In this document: piece after piece, positions 1 to 8,626 of the stretch | Position numbering within the stretch: position 1 is the first letter of the stretch | How the letters are laid out: each line of letters starts with the position of its first letter | Assembly: GCF_042646605.1 (NCBI RefSeq) | Contig: NZ_JBHRUG010000027.1 | Span: forward strand, 62,001 to 126,000 | Direction of reading: 5' to 3' | DNA from: Litchfieldella rifensis | GTDB taxonomy: Bacteria > Pseudomonadota > Gammaproteobacteria > Pseudomonadales > Halomonadaceae | Length of the DNA: 64,000 bases | Program-made: the position numbers and the translations under genes | Notes under the pieces: generated by a model | What the model saw: only the letters and a program-made list of their open reading frames with translations | Told to the model about the DNA's origin: nothing | Databases searched by the model: none

Positions 1-757
1 GCGCCGCCGGTTCGGCGCTCTGGTCGAAGTCGGTGAGATCGCGGACCTCGAAGGTCACGTTGGTGTTGCCGAGCTCGTGGGCCTCCTCGCGGGCGAGGGC
101 AATCGCCTCGCTAGAGATGTCATAGCCGGTGAAATGGCTGTTGGGATACAGCGCCGCCAGCTTGTTGATGGCTTTCCCCCGACCGCAGCCGGCGTCCAGT
201 ACGCGGATGCCCTGCTCGAGGCGTTCCTTGAGTCCCGGTACCAACGGAAGGATATGCGCTTCCAGGGCCGGCACTACCGACTGGCCGCTGTCCTCGGCCA
301 TGATCTCGTGGAAGCGGCCGAAGCGCTCGTAGGGCACTCCCCCTCCGTGCCGGAAGCAGTGCACGATGTCGTCCTCCACCGCTCCCAGTAGCGGGATGTA
401 CTGTGCGAATACCGCCACGTTGTCCGTTGGCGAGCGACGGCTGAGGCTGGCCGCATGTTCCGGTGGCAAGTGATAGGTACCGGTCGCGGGGTCATGCTCG
501 ACGATATTTCCCACCGTCATCGCGCCCAGCCATTCGCGCACATAACGCTCGTCGAGGCCCGCTTGATCCGCGATTTCCTGGCTCGTGGCCGGCCCCATGC
601 CGGCTAGCGTGTCGAACAGGCCGGTGCGATGACCGATCGAGGTCATCAGGGTGAGTGCCCCTGAGTTGAGGATGTCGACGAGTCGGTCGGCGAAGGCCTC
701 GGCTCGCCTGTCGTCGAAGGTGGTCACGCTATGGGCCGCATCGGTTGCTGTAGACAT
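1..757 (-). CDS. Class I SAM-dependent methyltransferase, 3' end cut by window
   Basis: Read on the minus strand from an ATG at 757 and still open at base 1, so about 252 codons are visible. The N-terminal part (about residues 20-90) looks like a winged-helix dimerisation domain, with LFDTLA and DERYVREWLGAM. It is followed by a Rossmann methyltransferase core with SAM motif I VLDAGCGRGKA. This matches the Rv2258c-like group of methyltransferases; the substrate is unknown. A purine-rich ribosome site (AAGGGGGGAACC) precedes the ATG. It is divergent from the TetR gene, whose operator-like palindrome lies in the shared region, so it is a likely target of that regulator (inference). Confidence 0.85.
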   Translation of the reverse strand, partial: MSTATDAAHSVTTFDDRRAEAFADRLVDILNSGALTLMTSIGHRTGLFDTLAGMGPATSQEIADQAGLDERYVREWLGAMTVGNIVEHDPATGTYHLPPEHAASLSRRSPTDNVAVFAQYIPLLGAVEDDIVHCFRHGGGVPYERFGRFHEIMAEDSGQSVVPALEAHILPLVPGLKERLEQGIRVLDAGCGRGKAINKLAALYPNSHFTGYDISSEAIALAREEAHELGNTNVTFEVRDLTDFDQSAEPAA

Positions 758-951
758 GGTGGTTCCCCCCTTTTTGCTATCCACCGGCGGGCTTGCACCG
801 GTACTGTGAATAAGGATGGCCGCCTGCCCGGTTGCCGGCTAGTGAACCCGTGGTGCGGTTCTCGCGAGGGGGGTTGCGTCAACTACAATCAAGCACATGC
901 GAAGAGGTTTCTCGCCGAGACGAAGGTTCCGGCAAGACCTGGTTCCGGCGA

Positions 952-970
952 ACTGTACCTCCGGTACAGT
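952..970. promoter_or_regulatory. Palindromic operator-like site upstream of tetR
   Basis: ACTGTACC-TCC-GGTACAGT is a perfect 8-bp inverted repeat around a 3-bp centre, 25 bp before the TetR start codon. A diverged half site (ACAGTACC on the minus strand) lies at 800-807, on the methyltransferase side. Both fit autoregulation plus control of the divergent gene. No strong -35/-10 pair could be assigned; TACAGT at 965-970 could serve as a weak -10. Confidence 0.6.
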
Positions 971-995
971 GGACGCGGCAGGTACGGGGGCAGCC

Positions 996-1628
996 ATGGC
1001 AATGGCAAGGGGCGAAGCGACCCGCGAGCGGATCCTGGCCATCACGGAGACGGCGGTGCTGGCCAAGGGGTTTGGTGCCACCTCGATCGAGGAGGTCATC
1101 GCGGAAGCCGGAATTACCAAAAGCGGTTTCTTCTACCATTTCCGCGACAAGAACGAGCTGGCACGTGCATTGCTGCAGCGATACATGGAACGTGACGATG
1201 TGCTACTCGATGAGGTCTTCGCCCGCGGGCGGGAGCTGGCCGCCAATCCACTGAACGGGTTTCTGGTCGGCCTGAAATTGCTGGCGGAAACCATGGCCGA
1301 CCTGCCGGGCGGGCATCCGGGATGCCTCGTTGCCACCTATTGCTATCAGGAGCGCCTGTTCGACCGCGGCGTGCGTGAGCTGAACCGGCACATCGTGTTC
1401 CATTGGCGCACCCGCTTTCGTACGCTTCTGGAAGAAATTGCCGTACATCACGAAGCGAGGGAGCCGGTCGACCTCGATGCGCTGGCCGACATGGTGTCGA
1501 CCGTGATCGAGGGCGGGCTGGTGCTCGGTCGGGCAACCGGCGACCCGAACATTCTTCCCACGCAAATCATGCTGCTGCGCGACTATATCAAGCTGCTGTT
1601 CGAGCCGGCGCCTCCGGCGGCGCATTAA
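996..1628 (+). CDS. TetR/AcrR family transcriptional regulator
   Basis: A 210-residue protein. Residues about 5-50 form the TetR helix-turn-helix (ATRERILAITETAVLAKGF, then TSIEEVIAEAGITKSGFFYHF), which is very well conserved. The rest is a helical ligand-binding and dimer domain with the TetR_C pattern LPGGHPGCLVA. The frame is open from 897, but the upstream codons are low-complexity Arg-rich. I chose the ATG at 996, just before the conserved MARGEATRERI start; the ATG at 1002 is nearly as good. The ligand is unknown. A palindrome at 952-970 and the divergent methyltransferase suggest local autoregulated control. Confidence 0.9.
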   Translation: MAMARGEATRERILAITETAVLAKGFGATSIEEVIAEAGITKSGFFYHFRDKNELARALLQRYMERDDVLLDEVFARGRELAANPLNGFLVGLKLLAETMADLPGGHPGCLVATYCYQERLFDRGVRELNRHIVFHWRTRFRTLLEEIAVHHEAREPVDLDALADMVSTVIEGGLVLGRATGDPNILPTQIMLLRDYIKLLFEPAPPAAH

Positions 1629-1667
1629 GCCAGCGCTCAGCATTGGACTGACGCTGTATCCCTGTCC

Positions 1668-4427
1668 ATGGTTAAAGGACTGGCTTCACTGTTGGATAGG
1701 GATGTGGCAAAGGCGACTCGGCTGGTGGGTGTGGCGCTCGGGAGTGTGCTGCTGCTCCTGGTGGCGGTGGCCCTGCTCCTGGAATCCCCCTGGATGCGCG
1801 ATTGGCTTGAAGATCAGGCCAGTCAGCAAGTGGGTGGTCGCGAGGTCGAAATCGGCGACCTGGACATCGGTTGGGGCTGGCCGTTGGCGGTGCAGTTGAA
1901 TGACGTGCGTGTCGCCAATGCATCCTGGGCACGCAACGAGGATATGGCGCGGCTGGACGAACTGGCCATCGACTTGGACCCGGGCCGATTGATCAGGGGC
2001 GAGGTGGAGCTGGAGCTCGTCCGCGTCGAGCGGCTAATGCTTCATCTGGCACGACGAGAGGACGGCACCCCCAACTGGTCTCGCCGAGGTGGCGAAAAGC
2101 CTCCAGATAAGGCCTTGGGCCAGACAATCTGGCCCAAGGCCTTTGCCATCGCGCGGGGCCGGTTGACCTACCATGACGCCGCGCAGGATATCGAGCTCGA
2201 CGTCGCCTTCGAGACGCCTGGTGGAACGAGCGACGAACTGCGTCTTGATGTGCGTGGCGAGGGGCACGTGCAGGATGATCCCCTGACATTCCAAGCACTG
2301 GCGCACTACCAGCGAGCAGAGAATCGCGTCGCTGTCGAAGAGCTGGAAGGAGAGATCGGTGGCGGCCGTCTGAACGGTTCGCTGGCGGTGGACCTCGGCC
2401 GGGATGTGCCCTACATCGAAGCGCAACTGGATGCCGACGCACTGGACCTGAACCGCTGGGGAGTGCTGGACGAGAGCGAGGGGGACCGCACGGCGGACGG
2501 GGCCACCGCACGAAGCGGGAGCGGCAACGAAGCGGAGAACGCCTCGACTCTCAAGGCGGCCTGGGACCAGCGTTGGGCTGAGGCTCTCGGGGAACTAAAA
2601 GCGTTCGAGGGGCAAGTGGACCTTTCCATTGCCCGCCTGCGCTATGCCGATCAGACCCTGCATGATTTGGCCATCGAGGGCCAGCTCGAGGATGGTCGCG
2701 TCAGCGTGGAGCGTCTTCATGCCCTTCAGGAAAGCGCCGATGGACAGCGAGGTGGCTTGACCATCCAGGGCTGGATCGAGGTGCAGGAGCGACGATTGGT
2801 CGCCGACGTGGAGGCACAACTCGATCGGGTCGATCTGACCGCGGCACTCGCGCCATTGGGGCTCGGGGAGTTGGGCATGCTCGATGGCCGGCTCAACACG
2901 CAGGTGGTCGACGGTGGGCTGGTGTTCGACGACACCGCGATTGACTATCAGGGGCCGCGTTGGGGGCTGACGCTTTCGCTGCGTGCCGATTCCCGTGAGA
3001 TCGAAGGCTTGGACAAGCCCGGAGTCTACATGGTCGGCGATGGCACCTACCAGGAAACGCCATTTGCGTTCGACTTGGTGGTGGGCCCCCTGCTCGATCT
3101 GACTAGTGACGAGCCCTATCCGATTTCTGGTGAGTTGAACTCCGGCGACACCCAGCTTCAACTGGACGGCAGCGTCGTCCAACCGCTGGAGCTCGCTTCG
3201 GTGGAGGGTGACTTCCGGCTCAAGGGTCCCAACCTGGCGGATATCTCCGACCTGACCGGCATCAATCTGCCTGAGGTCCCGCCCTACCAGGTCCGCAGTC
3301 ATCTGCAGTTCAGCGACGACCTGCTGCGTTTAAATGACATGCAAGGCGGCTTCGGTAACAGCGATGTGGCCGGCGACGTGCGCTTGCGCATGGAGGAACG
3401 ACCACAGCTGACGGCCACGCTAACCTCGGACACGCTCGAGGCTGTGGATCTGCTGCCGATGCTGGGCATCACGCCGCCCCCCGATACGGGTGAGACGGCG
3501 TCTCCCGAGCGGGAGCGCTGGACCGATGAGGTCGTGCGCCGCCGGCGGCTTTTCCCCGACCGCCGTTGGGACGTGGCAGGACTGCGTGGCACGGATATCG
3601 TGCTCGATTACCGGGCAAGCAACGTCAAGATGCAGTATGTGCCGTTTACCGATGTGTCTCTCGAGCTGGAGCTGGAGCGTGGCGTGATGACCATAGACCC
3701 CTTGCAGGTGGGGCTTGGCGGTGGCCAGGTCAACGGCACATGGGTTATCGATGCACGCCAGAACGTGCTGAAGGGCGACCTGAATCTGGCGCTCAAGCGG
3801 GTGAGCCTCAAGGCACTGCTGCGTGAAGCCCACCTGCCTCAGGTGGCTCAGGATTCCCTCGGTGTGGTCGGTGGGCGCGGCGATTTCGCTTATCGGGGCC
3901 GCTCGATGGATGAGGTCATGGCCGGGCTCAATGGCACGCTGGAATTGGCCATGTCCCAAGGCTGGTTGGACGTCATCGCGGCGGAGCTTCTGCCCTTGAA
4001 CGTTGCCAATGCCTTGGTCGCGGCCCTGACGGACGCGGAACAGGTCCCATTGGAATGCACCTATGTCCACTTCGTTGCCGACGATGGCCTGGCCGACTTG
4101 AAGCAGTTCTTCATGTCGACCGAGATTGCGAACTTCACTGGCGGTGGCGCGATCAACCTGGATGCCGAGACGCTGCGACTGCTTTTCGAGGGGCACAACA
4201 AGGACGTGACCCTTTTCACCGGAGAGTCGCCGGTGGAGCTGAAAGGGCCAATGCGCAACCCACGGGTAAATGTGGTTTCGCGCGAGCTACTGGCGCGTGG
4301 CCTAGCCTCCTTGCTCGGTGCCGTGGTCGCGCCACCCGCGGCGATCCTGCCCTGGATCGACCCGGGTGGAGGCGAAGACGTCGGGATAGGGTGCAAGCGG
4401 GCCATGGCGGAATTCAAGGATGATTGA
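1668..4427 (+). CDS. AsmA family protein
   Basis: A 919-residue inner-membrane-anchored protein. One N-terminal membrane helix (about residues 19-39) is followed by the AsmA N-terminal signature (WLEDQASQQVGGREVEIGDL, with LAVQLNDVRVANASWA after it). A long beta-rich repetitive body follows, and a C-terminal AsmA_2-like region (about 730-900) with GGRGDFAYRGRSMDEVMAGL. AsmA/TamB-type proteins form periplasmic bridges thought to move phospholipid toward the outer membrane; that role is taken from the family. It stands alone after the TetR gene, 40 bp downstream, and ends close to the convergent SRPBCC gene. Length and domain order are normal for large AsmA proteins. Confidence 0.9.
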   Translation: MVKGLASLLDRDVAKATRLVGVALGSVLLLLVAVALLLESPWMRDWLEDQASQQVGGREVEIGDLDIGWGWPLAVQLNDVRVANASWARNEDMARLDELAIDLDPGRLIRGEVELELVRVERLMLHLARREDGTPNWSRRGGEKPPDKALGQTIWPKAFAIARGRLTYHDAAQDIELDVAFETPGGTSDELRLDVRGEGHVQDDPLTFQALAHYQRAENRVAVEELEGEIGGGRLNGSLAVDLGRDVPYIEAQLDADALDLNRWGVLDESEGDRTADGATARSGSGNEAENASTLKAAWDQRWAEALGELKAFEGQVDLSIARLRYADQTLHDLAIEGQLEDGRVSVERLHALQESADGQRGGLTIQGWIEVQERRLVADVEAQLDRVDLTAALAPLGLGELGMLDGRLNTQVVDGGLVFDDTAIDYQGPRWGLTLSLRADSREIEGLDKPGVYMVGDGTYQETPFAFDLVVGPLLDLTSDEPYPISGELNSGDTQLQLDGSVVQPLELASVEGDFRLKGPNLADISDLTGINLPEVPPYQVRSHLQFSDDLLRLNDMQGGFGNSDVAGDVRLRMEERPQLTATLTSDTLEAVDLLPMLGITPPPDTGETASPERERWTDEVVRRRRLFPDRRWDVAGLRGTDIVLDYRASNVKMQYVPFTDVSLELELERGVMTIDPLQVGLGGGQVNGTWVIDARQNVLKGDLNLALKRVSLKALLREAHLPQVAQDSLGVVGGRGDFAYRGRSMDEVMAGLNGTLELAMSQGWLDVIAAELLPLNVANALVAALTDAEQVPLECTYVHFVADDGLADLKQFFMSTEIANFTGGGAINLDAETLRLLFEGHNKDVTLFTGESPVELKGPMRNPRVNVVSRELLARGLASLLGAVVAPPAAILPWIDPGGGEDVGIGCKRAMAEFKDD

Positions 4428-4457
4428 TCGTCCAGCGTTGTGCTATTACCGCGATGT

Positions 4458-4892
4458 CTAGGGTGGCCCGGTTCGCTGCGCTTTCAGCTGCGCCTCCACC
4501 TTGTCGATGATGTCCCGGCTCAGCTTGCGGAGCAGGGGTTTCGCGGCCTGGTGAATGGCCTTCTCCATCGGCTGATCGTTGAGGCTGTACTCCAGCGTCA
4601 GATGGATGCGGGTACCGCCCTCGATGGGCGTCAGACGGTAACAGCCGCGATTGGGAACACCAGTCACGGAGCGCCAGGCGAACCGCTCTGGGGGCGTGAA
4701 CTCCGTGATCTCCACATCGAAGCTCAGGGGCACGCCGGCCACGCGGACCTGCCAGCGGTAGCGGCTGTCGTCCAGGCGAACTATGGTGTCTATGGCATCG
4801 CTGTAGTCGGCGAACGTTTCCACTCGGTCGATGAGTGCAAACACCTCCTGTGGGCTGGCCGCGATCTCGGCCTCATGTTCGACGACAGGCAT
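4458..4892 (-). CDS. SRPBCC (START-like) family protein
   Basis: A 144-residue single-domain protein. EAEIAASPQEVFALIDRVE near the start, the central FDVEITEFTPPERFAWRS and a C-terminal amphipathic helix (AKPLLRKLSRDIIDKVEAQL) fit the polyketide-cyclase/coenzyme Q-binding type of SRPBCC fold, which binds hydrophobic ligands. The frame opens at 4928, but the ATG at 4892 has a good TTGAGGAG ribosome site 4 bases upstream, so it is preferred. It is divergent from the quinone reductase-UbiA fusion with only 29 bp between the two start codons. A lipid or quinone ligand shared with that neighbour is possible but unproven. Confidence 0.85.
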   Translation of the reverse strand: MPVVEHEAEIAASPQEVFALIDRVETFADYSDAIDTIVRLDDSRYRWQVRVAGVPLSFDVEITEFTPPERFAWRSVTGVPNRGCYRLTPIEGGTRIHLTLEYSLNDQPMEKAIHQAAKPLLRKLSRDIIDKVEAQLKAQRTGPP

Positions 4893-4921
4893 GGACTCCT
4901 CAACTCCCGAAAGCAGACTCG

Positions 4922-6502
4922 ATGACAACGTTCAGGAAGAACGACGTATTGGCCGATGCGGCGGAACCGGCGCGACGGCCGATGAAGGTGCTGGTCATCC
5001 TCGGGCATCCGCGTGCCGATAGCCTGTGCGGGGCATTGGCAGATGCCTTTTGCGAAGGTGCCCATGCCGCAGGCGTGCAACTGCGCCGCTTGAACCTCTC
5101 GGCACTGAATTTCGATCCGTCCGTGCAGACCCCCTCGCCCAACCAACAGCCCCTCGAGGAGGACCTGCGCCTGGCGCGGGAGAGCATCCTCTGGGCGGAT
5201 CACCTGGTGTTCGTCTACCCCACCTGGTGGGGAACGGTTCCCGCGCTGCTCAAGGGATTCTTGGACCGCATCATGGCGCCGGAGTTTGCCTTCAGGACCT
5301 GCGAAGGCGGTATCGGCTATCAGGGGCTCTTGAACGGACGCTCGGCGCAGCTCATCACCACCATGGACACGCCCCCGCTGATCCACCGGCTGCTCTATCG
5401 CGAGCCGGGCAGGAATGCCATGGCGCGAGCGACCTTGGGCTTCTGCGGCATTCGCCCGGTGCGTGCGCTCGCCTTCGGCTCGGTCAAGGATGCCACCACG
5501 CAGCAGCGGCAGGCCTGGCTGGTCCGCGCCAATCGGCAAGGGAGGCGACTGGAACGAGGCCGAATCACCCCGATGGAACGACTGAAGCACAAGGCTGGTG
5601 CCTGGCTGCGCGGGCTGCGGCTGCAGTTCTATCCCATGACCTGGGTGGCCTATACGACCGGTGGCCTCGCCGCTTCTCCGAGTGGGGTCGTATTCGGCAA
5701 TCCCATTTTCTGGATCGGCTACCTGTGCCTGTTCCTGCTGGAAGTGGCTACCGTGCTGATCAATGAGGTGGTCGATTTGCACACCGATCGGCACAACCGC
5801 TTCTTCAGCACCTTCACGGGCGGGTCGCGCGTGCTCGTCGAGGGCTTACTGAGCCTGCGTGAGGTTAAGGTCGGGATCGTTGCCGCGTTGCTGGGCTTTC
5901 TGGCCAGTTCGGTGTGGGTATTGAGCGTAGCGCCGGCGGCTCCGGCTGTGGGCATCGCCGTATTGGGTATGTTGGCGATCCTGGCCATCGGCTATACGGC
6001 CCCGCCGTTGCGGCTCAGCTATCGCGGCTGGGGCGAGGTGGATGTCGCGGTCACGCACAGCATCGGCGTGCTGCTGTGCGGCCATGTGTTCCTGGGTGGT
6101 ACCTGGAGCGACCCGCTGCCATGGCTGCTGAGCCTGCCGCTGCTGCTGGCGATACTGCCATCCATCACGCTGTCGGGCATCCCGGACCTCGAGGCCGATG
6201 CCGGGGCTGCCAAGCGCACCCTGGCGGTACGTCTGGGGCACACGGGCGCGTTGCGGGTGGCGCTGGTCTTCACGCTGCTCTCTGCCACTGTCGCCGTGGC
6301 CTGGCAATGGATGGGGCTGGCGGATGGCGCTTTCGCCGGCATCGCCTTCGCGATCGTTCCCCACGCTGCCCTGCTGACATGGCTGCTAACCCGCCATATA
6401 CGCTCAGAAAAATCGCCTGGCCGCATCGACGGCCTGATGGCCGCTTCGCTCGGCTACGTACTGTGGTTCGGGCTTATTCCCCTGTTCCGGCTGGCAGGGT
6501 GA
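4922..6502 (+). CDS. Fusion of NAD(P)H:quinone oxidoreductase-like flavodoxin domain and UbiA prenyltransferase
   Basis: A 526-residue two-domain protein. Residues about 21-205 form a flavodoxin-like fold of the NQO1/MdaB type (MKVLVILGHPRADSL, VFVYPTWWGTVPALLKGFLD). Residues about 235-526 form a UbiA-family membrane prenyltransferase with about eight helices. Both Asp-rich motifs are present: N281-D285-D289 (NEVVDLHTD) and D422-D426 (DLEAD), so the transferase should be active. UbiA enzymes transfer isoprenoid chains to aromatic acceptors; NQO enzymes reduce quinones with two electrons. One chain could therefore prenylate and reduce a quinone-like substrate (inference). Start codon uncertain: ATG 4922 or ATG 4982, neither with a strong ribosome site. 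Confidence 0.88.
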   Translation: MTTFRKNDVLADAAEPARRPMKVLVILGHPRADSLCGALADAFCEGAHAAGVQLRRLNLSALNFDPSVQTPSPNQQPLEEDLRLARESILWADHLVFVYPTWWGTVPALLKGFLDRIMAPEFAFRTCEGGIGYQGLLNGRSAQLITTMDTPPLIHRLLYREPGRNAMARATLGFCGIRPVRALAFGSVKDATTQQRQAWLVRANRQGRRLERGRITPMERLKHKAGAWLRGLRLQFYPMTWVAYTTGGLAASPSGVVFGNPIFWIGYLCLFLLEVATVLINEVVDLHTDRHNRFFSTFTGGSRVLVEGLLSLREVKVGIVAALLGFLASSVWVLSVAPAAPAVGIAVLGMLAILAIGYTAPPLRLSYRGWGEVDVAVTHSIGVLLCGHVFLGGTWSDPLPWLLSLPLLLAILPSITLSGIPDLEADAGAAKRTLAVRLGHTGALRVALVFTLLSATVAVAWQWMGLADGAFAGIAFAIVPHAALLTWLLTRHIRSEKSPGRIDGLMAASLGYVLWFGLIPLFRLAG

Positions 6503-6554
6503 TGGCGGCGGATGGGGTGGGCCAGGGGGAAGCCGAACACGCCAAGCCGAGGTG

Positions 6555-6905
6555 TCACTCGATCTCGTGCCATCCTTCATGCTCGCAAGTCAGGCAGTGG
6601 TAGAGCGCTTCGAAGCCGCTTTCGCAGTCGGCGCACTCGCGGATCGTGCCCTTCTGGAAGGTGAAGGTACGCAGCGAACAGACCGGACACCTCTCGACCT
6701 CATTGCGTGGCGCACGAGGTGGGGCTGGCTGCGGGCGTACGGTATCGTCTTGCAGCGATGAAGCCTCTTCCATGGCTTGGTCGAGCTCTTCGGTCAATTC
6801 CTTGCCCAGTTTGCGGGCTGCCTCGGCCTGGTCGTTGCCGGCCAGCTTCACCAGCTTCGTGATGCCCTCCTTTACGGACTTTAGCCGAGGGGTGATATCG
6901 GCCAT
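6555..6905 (-). CDS. Zinc-ribbon-containing protein
   Basis: A 116-residue soluble protein. The N-terminal half is helical and charged (KSVKEGITKLVKLAGNDQAE, then ARKLGKELTEELDQAMEEA). The C-terminal half has three CxxC pairs (CPVC, CADC, CLTC), consistent with a zinc ribbon plus a second metal site. It resembles the zinc-ribbon YgiT/DUF1451-type proteins of gammaproteobacteria; the function is not established. I chose the ATG at 6905 because an AGGAGAG ribosome site precedes it; the open frame continues to 6956 without support. Confidence 0.8.
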   Translation of the reverse strand: MADITPRLKSVKEGITKLVKLAGNDQAEAARKLGKELTEELDQAMEEASSLQDDTVRPQPAPPRAPRNEVERCPVCSLRTFTFQKGTIRECADCESGFEALYHCLTCEHEGWHEIE

Positions 6906-6966
6906 CTGGGCTCTCCTGTCGGTCGATCGTTTAGATGCTTGTTGATAGATGAGCATAACTTGCCTT

Positions 6967-7128
6967 AGGGAAACACTGAATCAATGCCTGCGCAGCTCCA
7001 TCACTGCGTTACGCGGTGCTGGTGCGCCAGCCCGGTCGAAGCCTCACATATACCCCATATGCTCCGGTTGCTGCGCTCCGGGCGCCTTGTGCTTGAAACC
7101 GCTCGTCGATTTATTCAGCGCTTCCTTG
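6967..7128. repeat. MITE-like intergenic repeat, family A, copy 1
   Basis: A 160-bp element ending in imperfect inverted repeats: AGGGAAACACTGAATCAAT at 6967-6985, and ATTTATTCAGCGCTTCCTTG at 7109-7128. Bases 7039-7097 are identical over 59 bp to 41236-41294 in the second copy, and the left part is also similar. It carries no coding sequence, so it looks like a non-autonomous repeat. The rest of the gap between 6906 and 7305 holds only a GC hairpin at 7137-7153. Confidence 0.85.
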
Positions 7129-7136
7129 GATCAAAG

Positions 7137-7153
7137 CCCGCCATCGCGGCGGG
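7137..7153 (+). terminator. GC-rich hairpin followed by T-rich tract
   Basis: CCCGCC, loop ATCGC, GGCGGG, then GTTATTTGTT. The shape is that of a factor-independent terminator reading rightward, but the only thing directly upstream on that strand is the repeat. It may stop read-through from the UbiA fusion gene or be part of the cyclase leader. Confidence 0.35.
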
Positions 7154-7305
7154 GTTATTTGTTGCAAATTGTTACGAAAGTGGCTTAACTGGTAACCAGA
7201 GGCCGCTGAGACGGCTGGCGATAACGATAGAAAAGAGGAACGGGGACTACGCAGGGTTCCTCCGACTACCGTGCTCTATCCTCGGACACGGAGCATTGTG
7301 CTGGC

Positions 7306-8481
7306 ATGAAAGAGGCGCTGCTTACCAAAGCGGGTATCGCTGGGGAGCCTGACGCAGTAGTTTCGCGTGCCGGGGTCTGGTGCCGGCTCTCGCGTGACTG
7401 TCTGACATCCGCTGGTCGTACCTCGGAGGACCAAGCGGATTATCTGCGCATCACCCTGTTGAATCTGGTGGGGGCCGCGGCCTTCATCGTCTGGGGACTG
7501 TTTCTGTGCCTCAATCTGCTTGGTGTGGTGGAAAGCTCTGTCGGGCGCTTGGCGATCAACGTGACGGGGTTGGCGGTTGCTGTCGGCGTGCTGTCCAGTC
7601 TGCGCATGGGCGCCCCGGTGGCAGTGGTCTCGCACGTCGCCCATGCCTTCCTGTTCGCTTTCCTGATGGGGCTGGCCATCCTCAGGGCCGATAATCCACT
7701 GACGATGACGCTGCCGCTCATCTATCCCGCCATGGCGTTCCTGATGCTCGATGACGTGCATCGAGGCATCGTGGGTACGCTGCTGATGACCGCCGGCCTC
7801 AACGTCGCGATCTTCTCGGGATTAGGCCCCGAACCGCGCGATCTGCTCATGGCGATCGATGGCGCGCTGACGGTCAGCGTCGGGATGTGTTTCCAGGCAG
7901 CCGTGATGGCGCTGTACGTCCATCACCGCAAGCGGGTGATGACACGGTTGCGCGCCGTGAGTGTGCAACTCTCGGAGCTGGCCTGCCACGATCCACTGAC
8001 CGGGCTCTACAACCGCCGCACGTTCATCGATGTTCTCGAGCGCGAGCTGTCACGGCGCGATCGCAAAGCGCGCCAGCTCGCGTTCCTGCTGTTCGACATC
8101 GATCACTTCAAGGCCTACAACGACCGCTTCGGCCACCCCCAGGGCGACGAGCTGCTCAAGCGCATTGCAGGCGCAGCGCAGGGGGTGTTCTGTCGGCGCG
8201 AGGACATCGTGTTCCGGCTCGGCGGCGAGGAGTTCGGTGTGGTATTCCGCACCGACGACGCAGCCCAGGCCGCTGCCATGGCGGACCGGCTGCTGGCGAC
8301 CATCGAGGCACTGGACGCGGCACCTGCCGGCCCACACGACACCATCACCATTTCCGCCGGGCTCAACCTGCTGGATAGCGAAAGTGATATCGCTGCGAAC
8401 CATGTCTACCGCCGGGCGGACGAAGCACTCTATCAGGCGAAGGAGTCCGGCCGGGCGCGCTGGGTTCGTGCGGTGGGTTGA
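7306..8481 (+). CDS. Membrane diguanylate cyclase (GGDEF)
   Basis: A 391-residue protein. A short cytoplasmic N-terminus is followed by six predicted membrane helices (about residues 48-205) and a C-terminal GGDEF domain (about 225-390). The active-site loop is GGEEF at 306-310 and the metal and substrate residues are in FDIDHFKAYND and NRRTF. The allosteric inhibition site RxxD is present as RRED at 297-300, exactly five residues before GGEEF, so feedback inhibition by cyclic di-GMP is expected. It makes cyclic di-GMP from two GTP; the membrane part probably senses an unknown signal. No EAL domain is present and the gene stands alone. Confidence 0.93.
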   Translation: MKEALLTKAGIAGEPDAVVSRAGVWCRLSRDCLTSAGRTSEDQADYLRITLLNLVGAAAFIVWGLFLCLNLLGVVESSVGRLAINVTGLAVAVGVLSSLRMGAPVAVVSHVAHAFLFAFLMGLAILRADNPLTMTLPLIYPAMAFLMLDDVHRGIVGTLLMTAGLNVAIFSGLGPEPRDLLMAIDGALTVSVGMCFQAAVMALYVHHRKRVMTRLRAVSVQLSELACHDPLTGLYNRRTFIDVLERELSRRDRKARQLAFLLFDIDHFKAYNDRFGHPQGDELLKRIAGAAQGVFCRREDIVFRLGGEEFGVVFRTDDAAQAAAMADRLLATIEALDAAPAGPHDTITISAGLNLLDSESDIAANHVYRRADEALYQAKESGRARWVRAVG

Positions 8482-8626
8482 GTTCCTCCACACTGAATGA
8501 ATTGGTGAGCAGCAAGGCATCCCTTTAGGTTAAAGCGGCAGGGCTGCGGGATTTATGCCACATTTTCTTGAGAGGTAGAGAGAATCCCCATCTATCTTCG
8601 CCAAGGGGAAAGACAAGGGCAGTCCA

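Noticed and set aside
6967..7128. Complete insertion sequence
   Set aside because: The family-A element is only 160 bp and contains no transposase; it can at most be a non-autonomous derivative.
8482..8626. Possible GC hairpin (GCAG-GG-CTGC) after the diguanylate cyclase gene
   Set aside because: Four base pairs only with a two-base loop; too weak to call a terminator.
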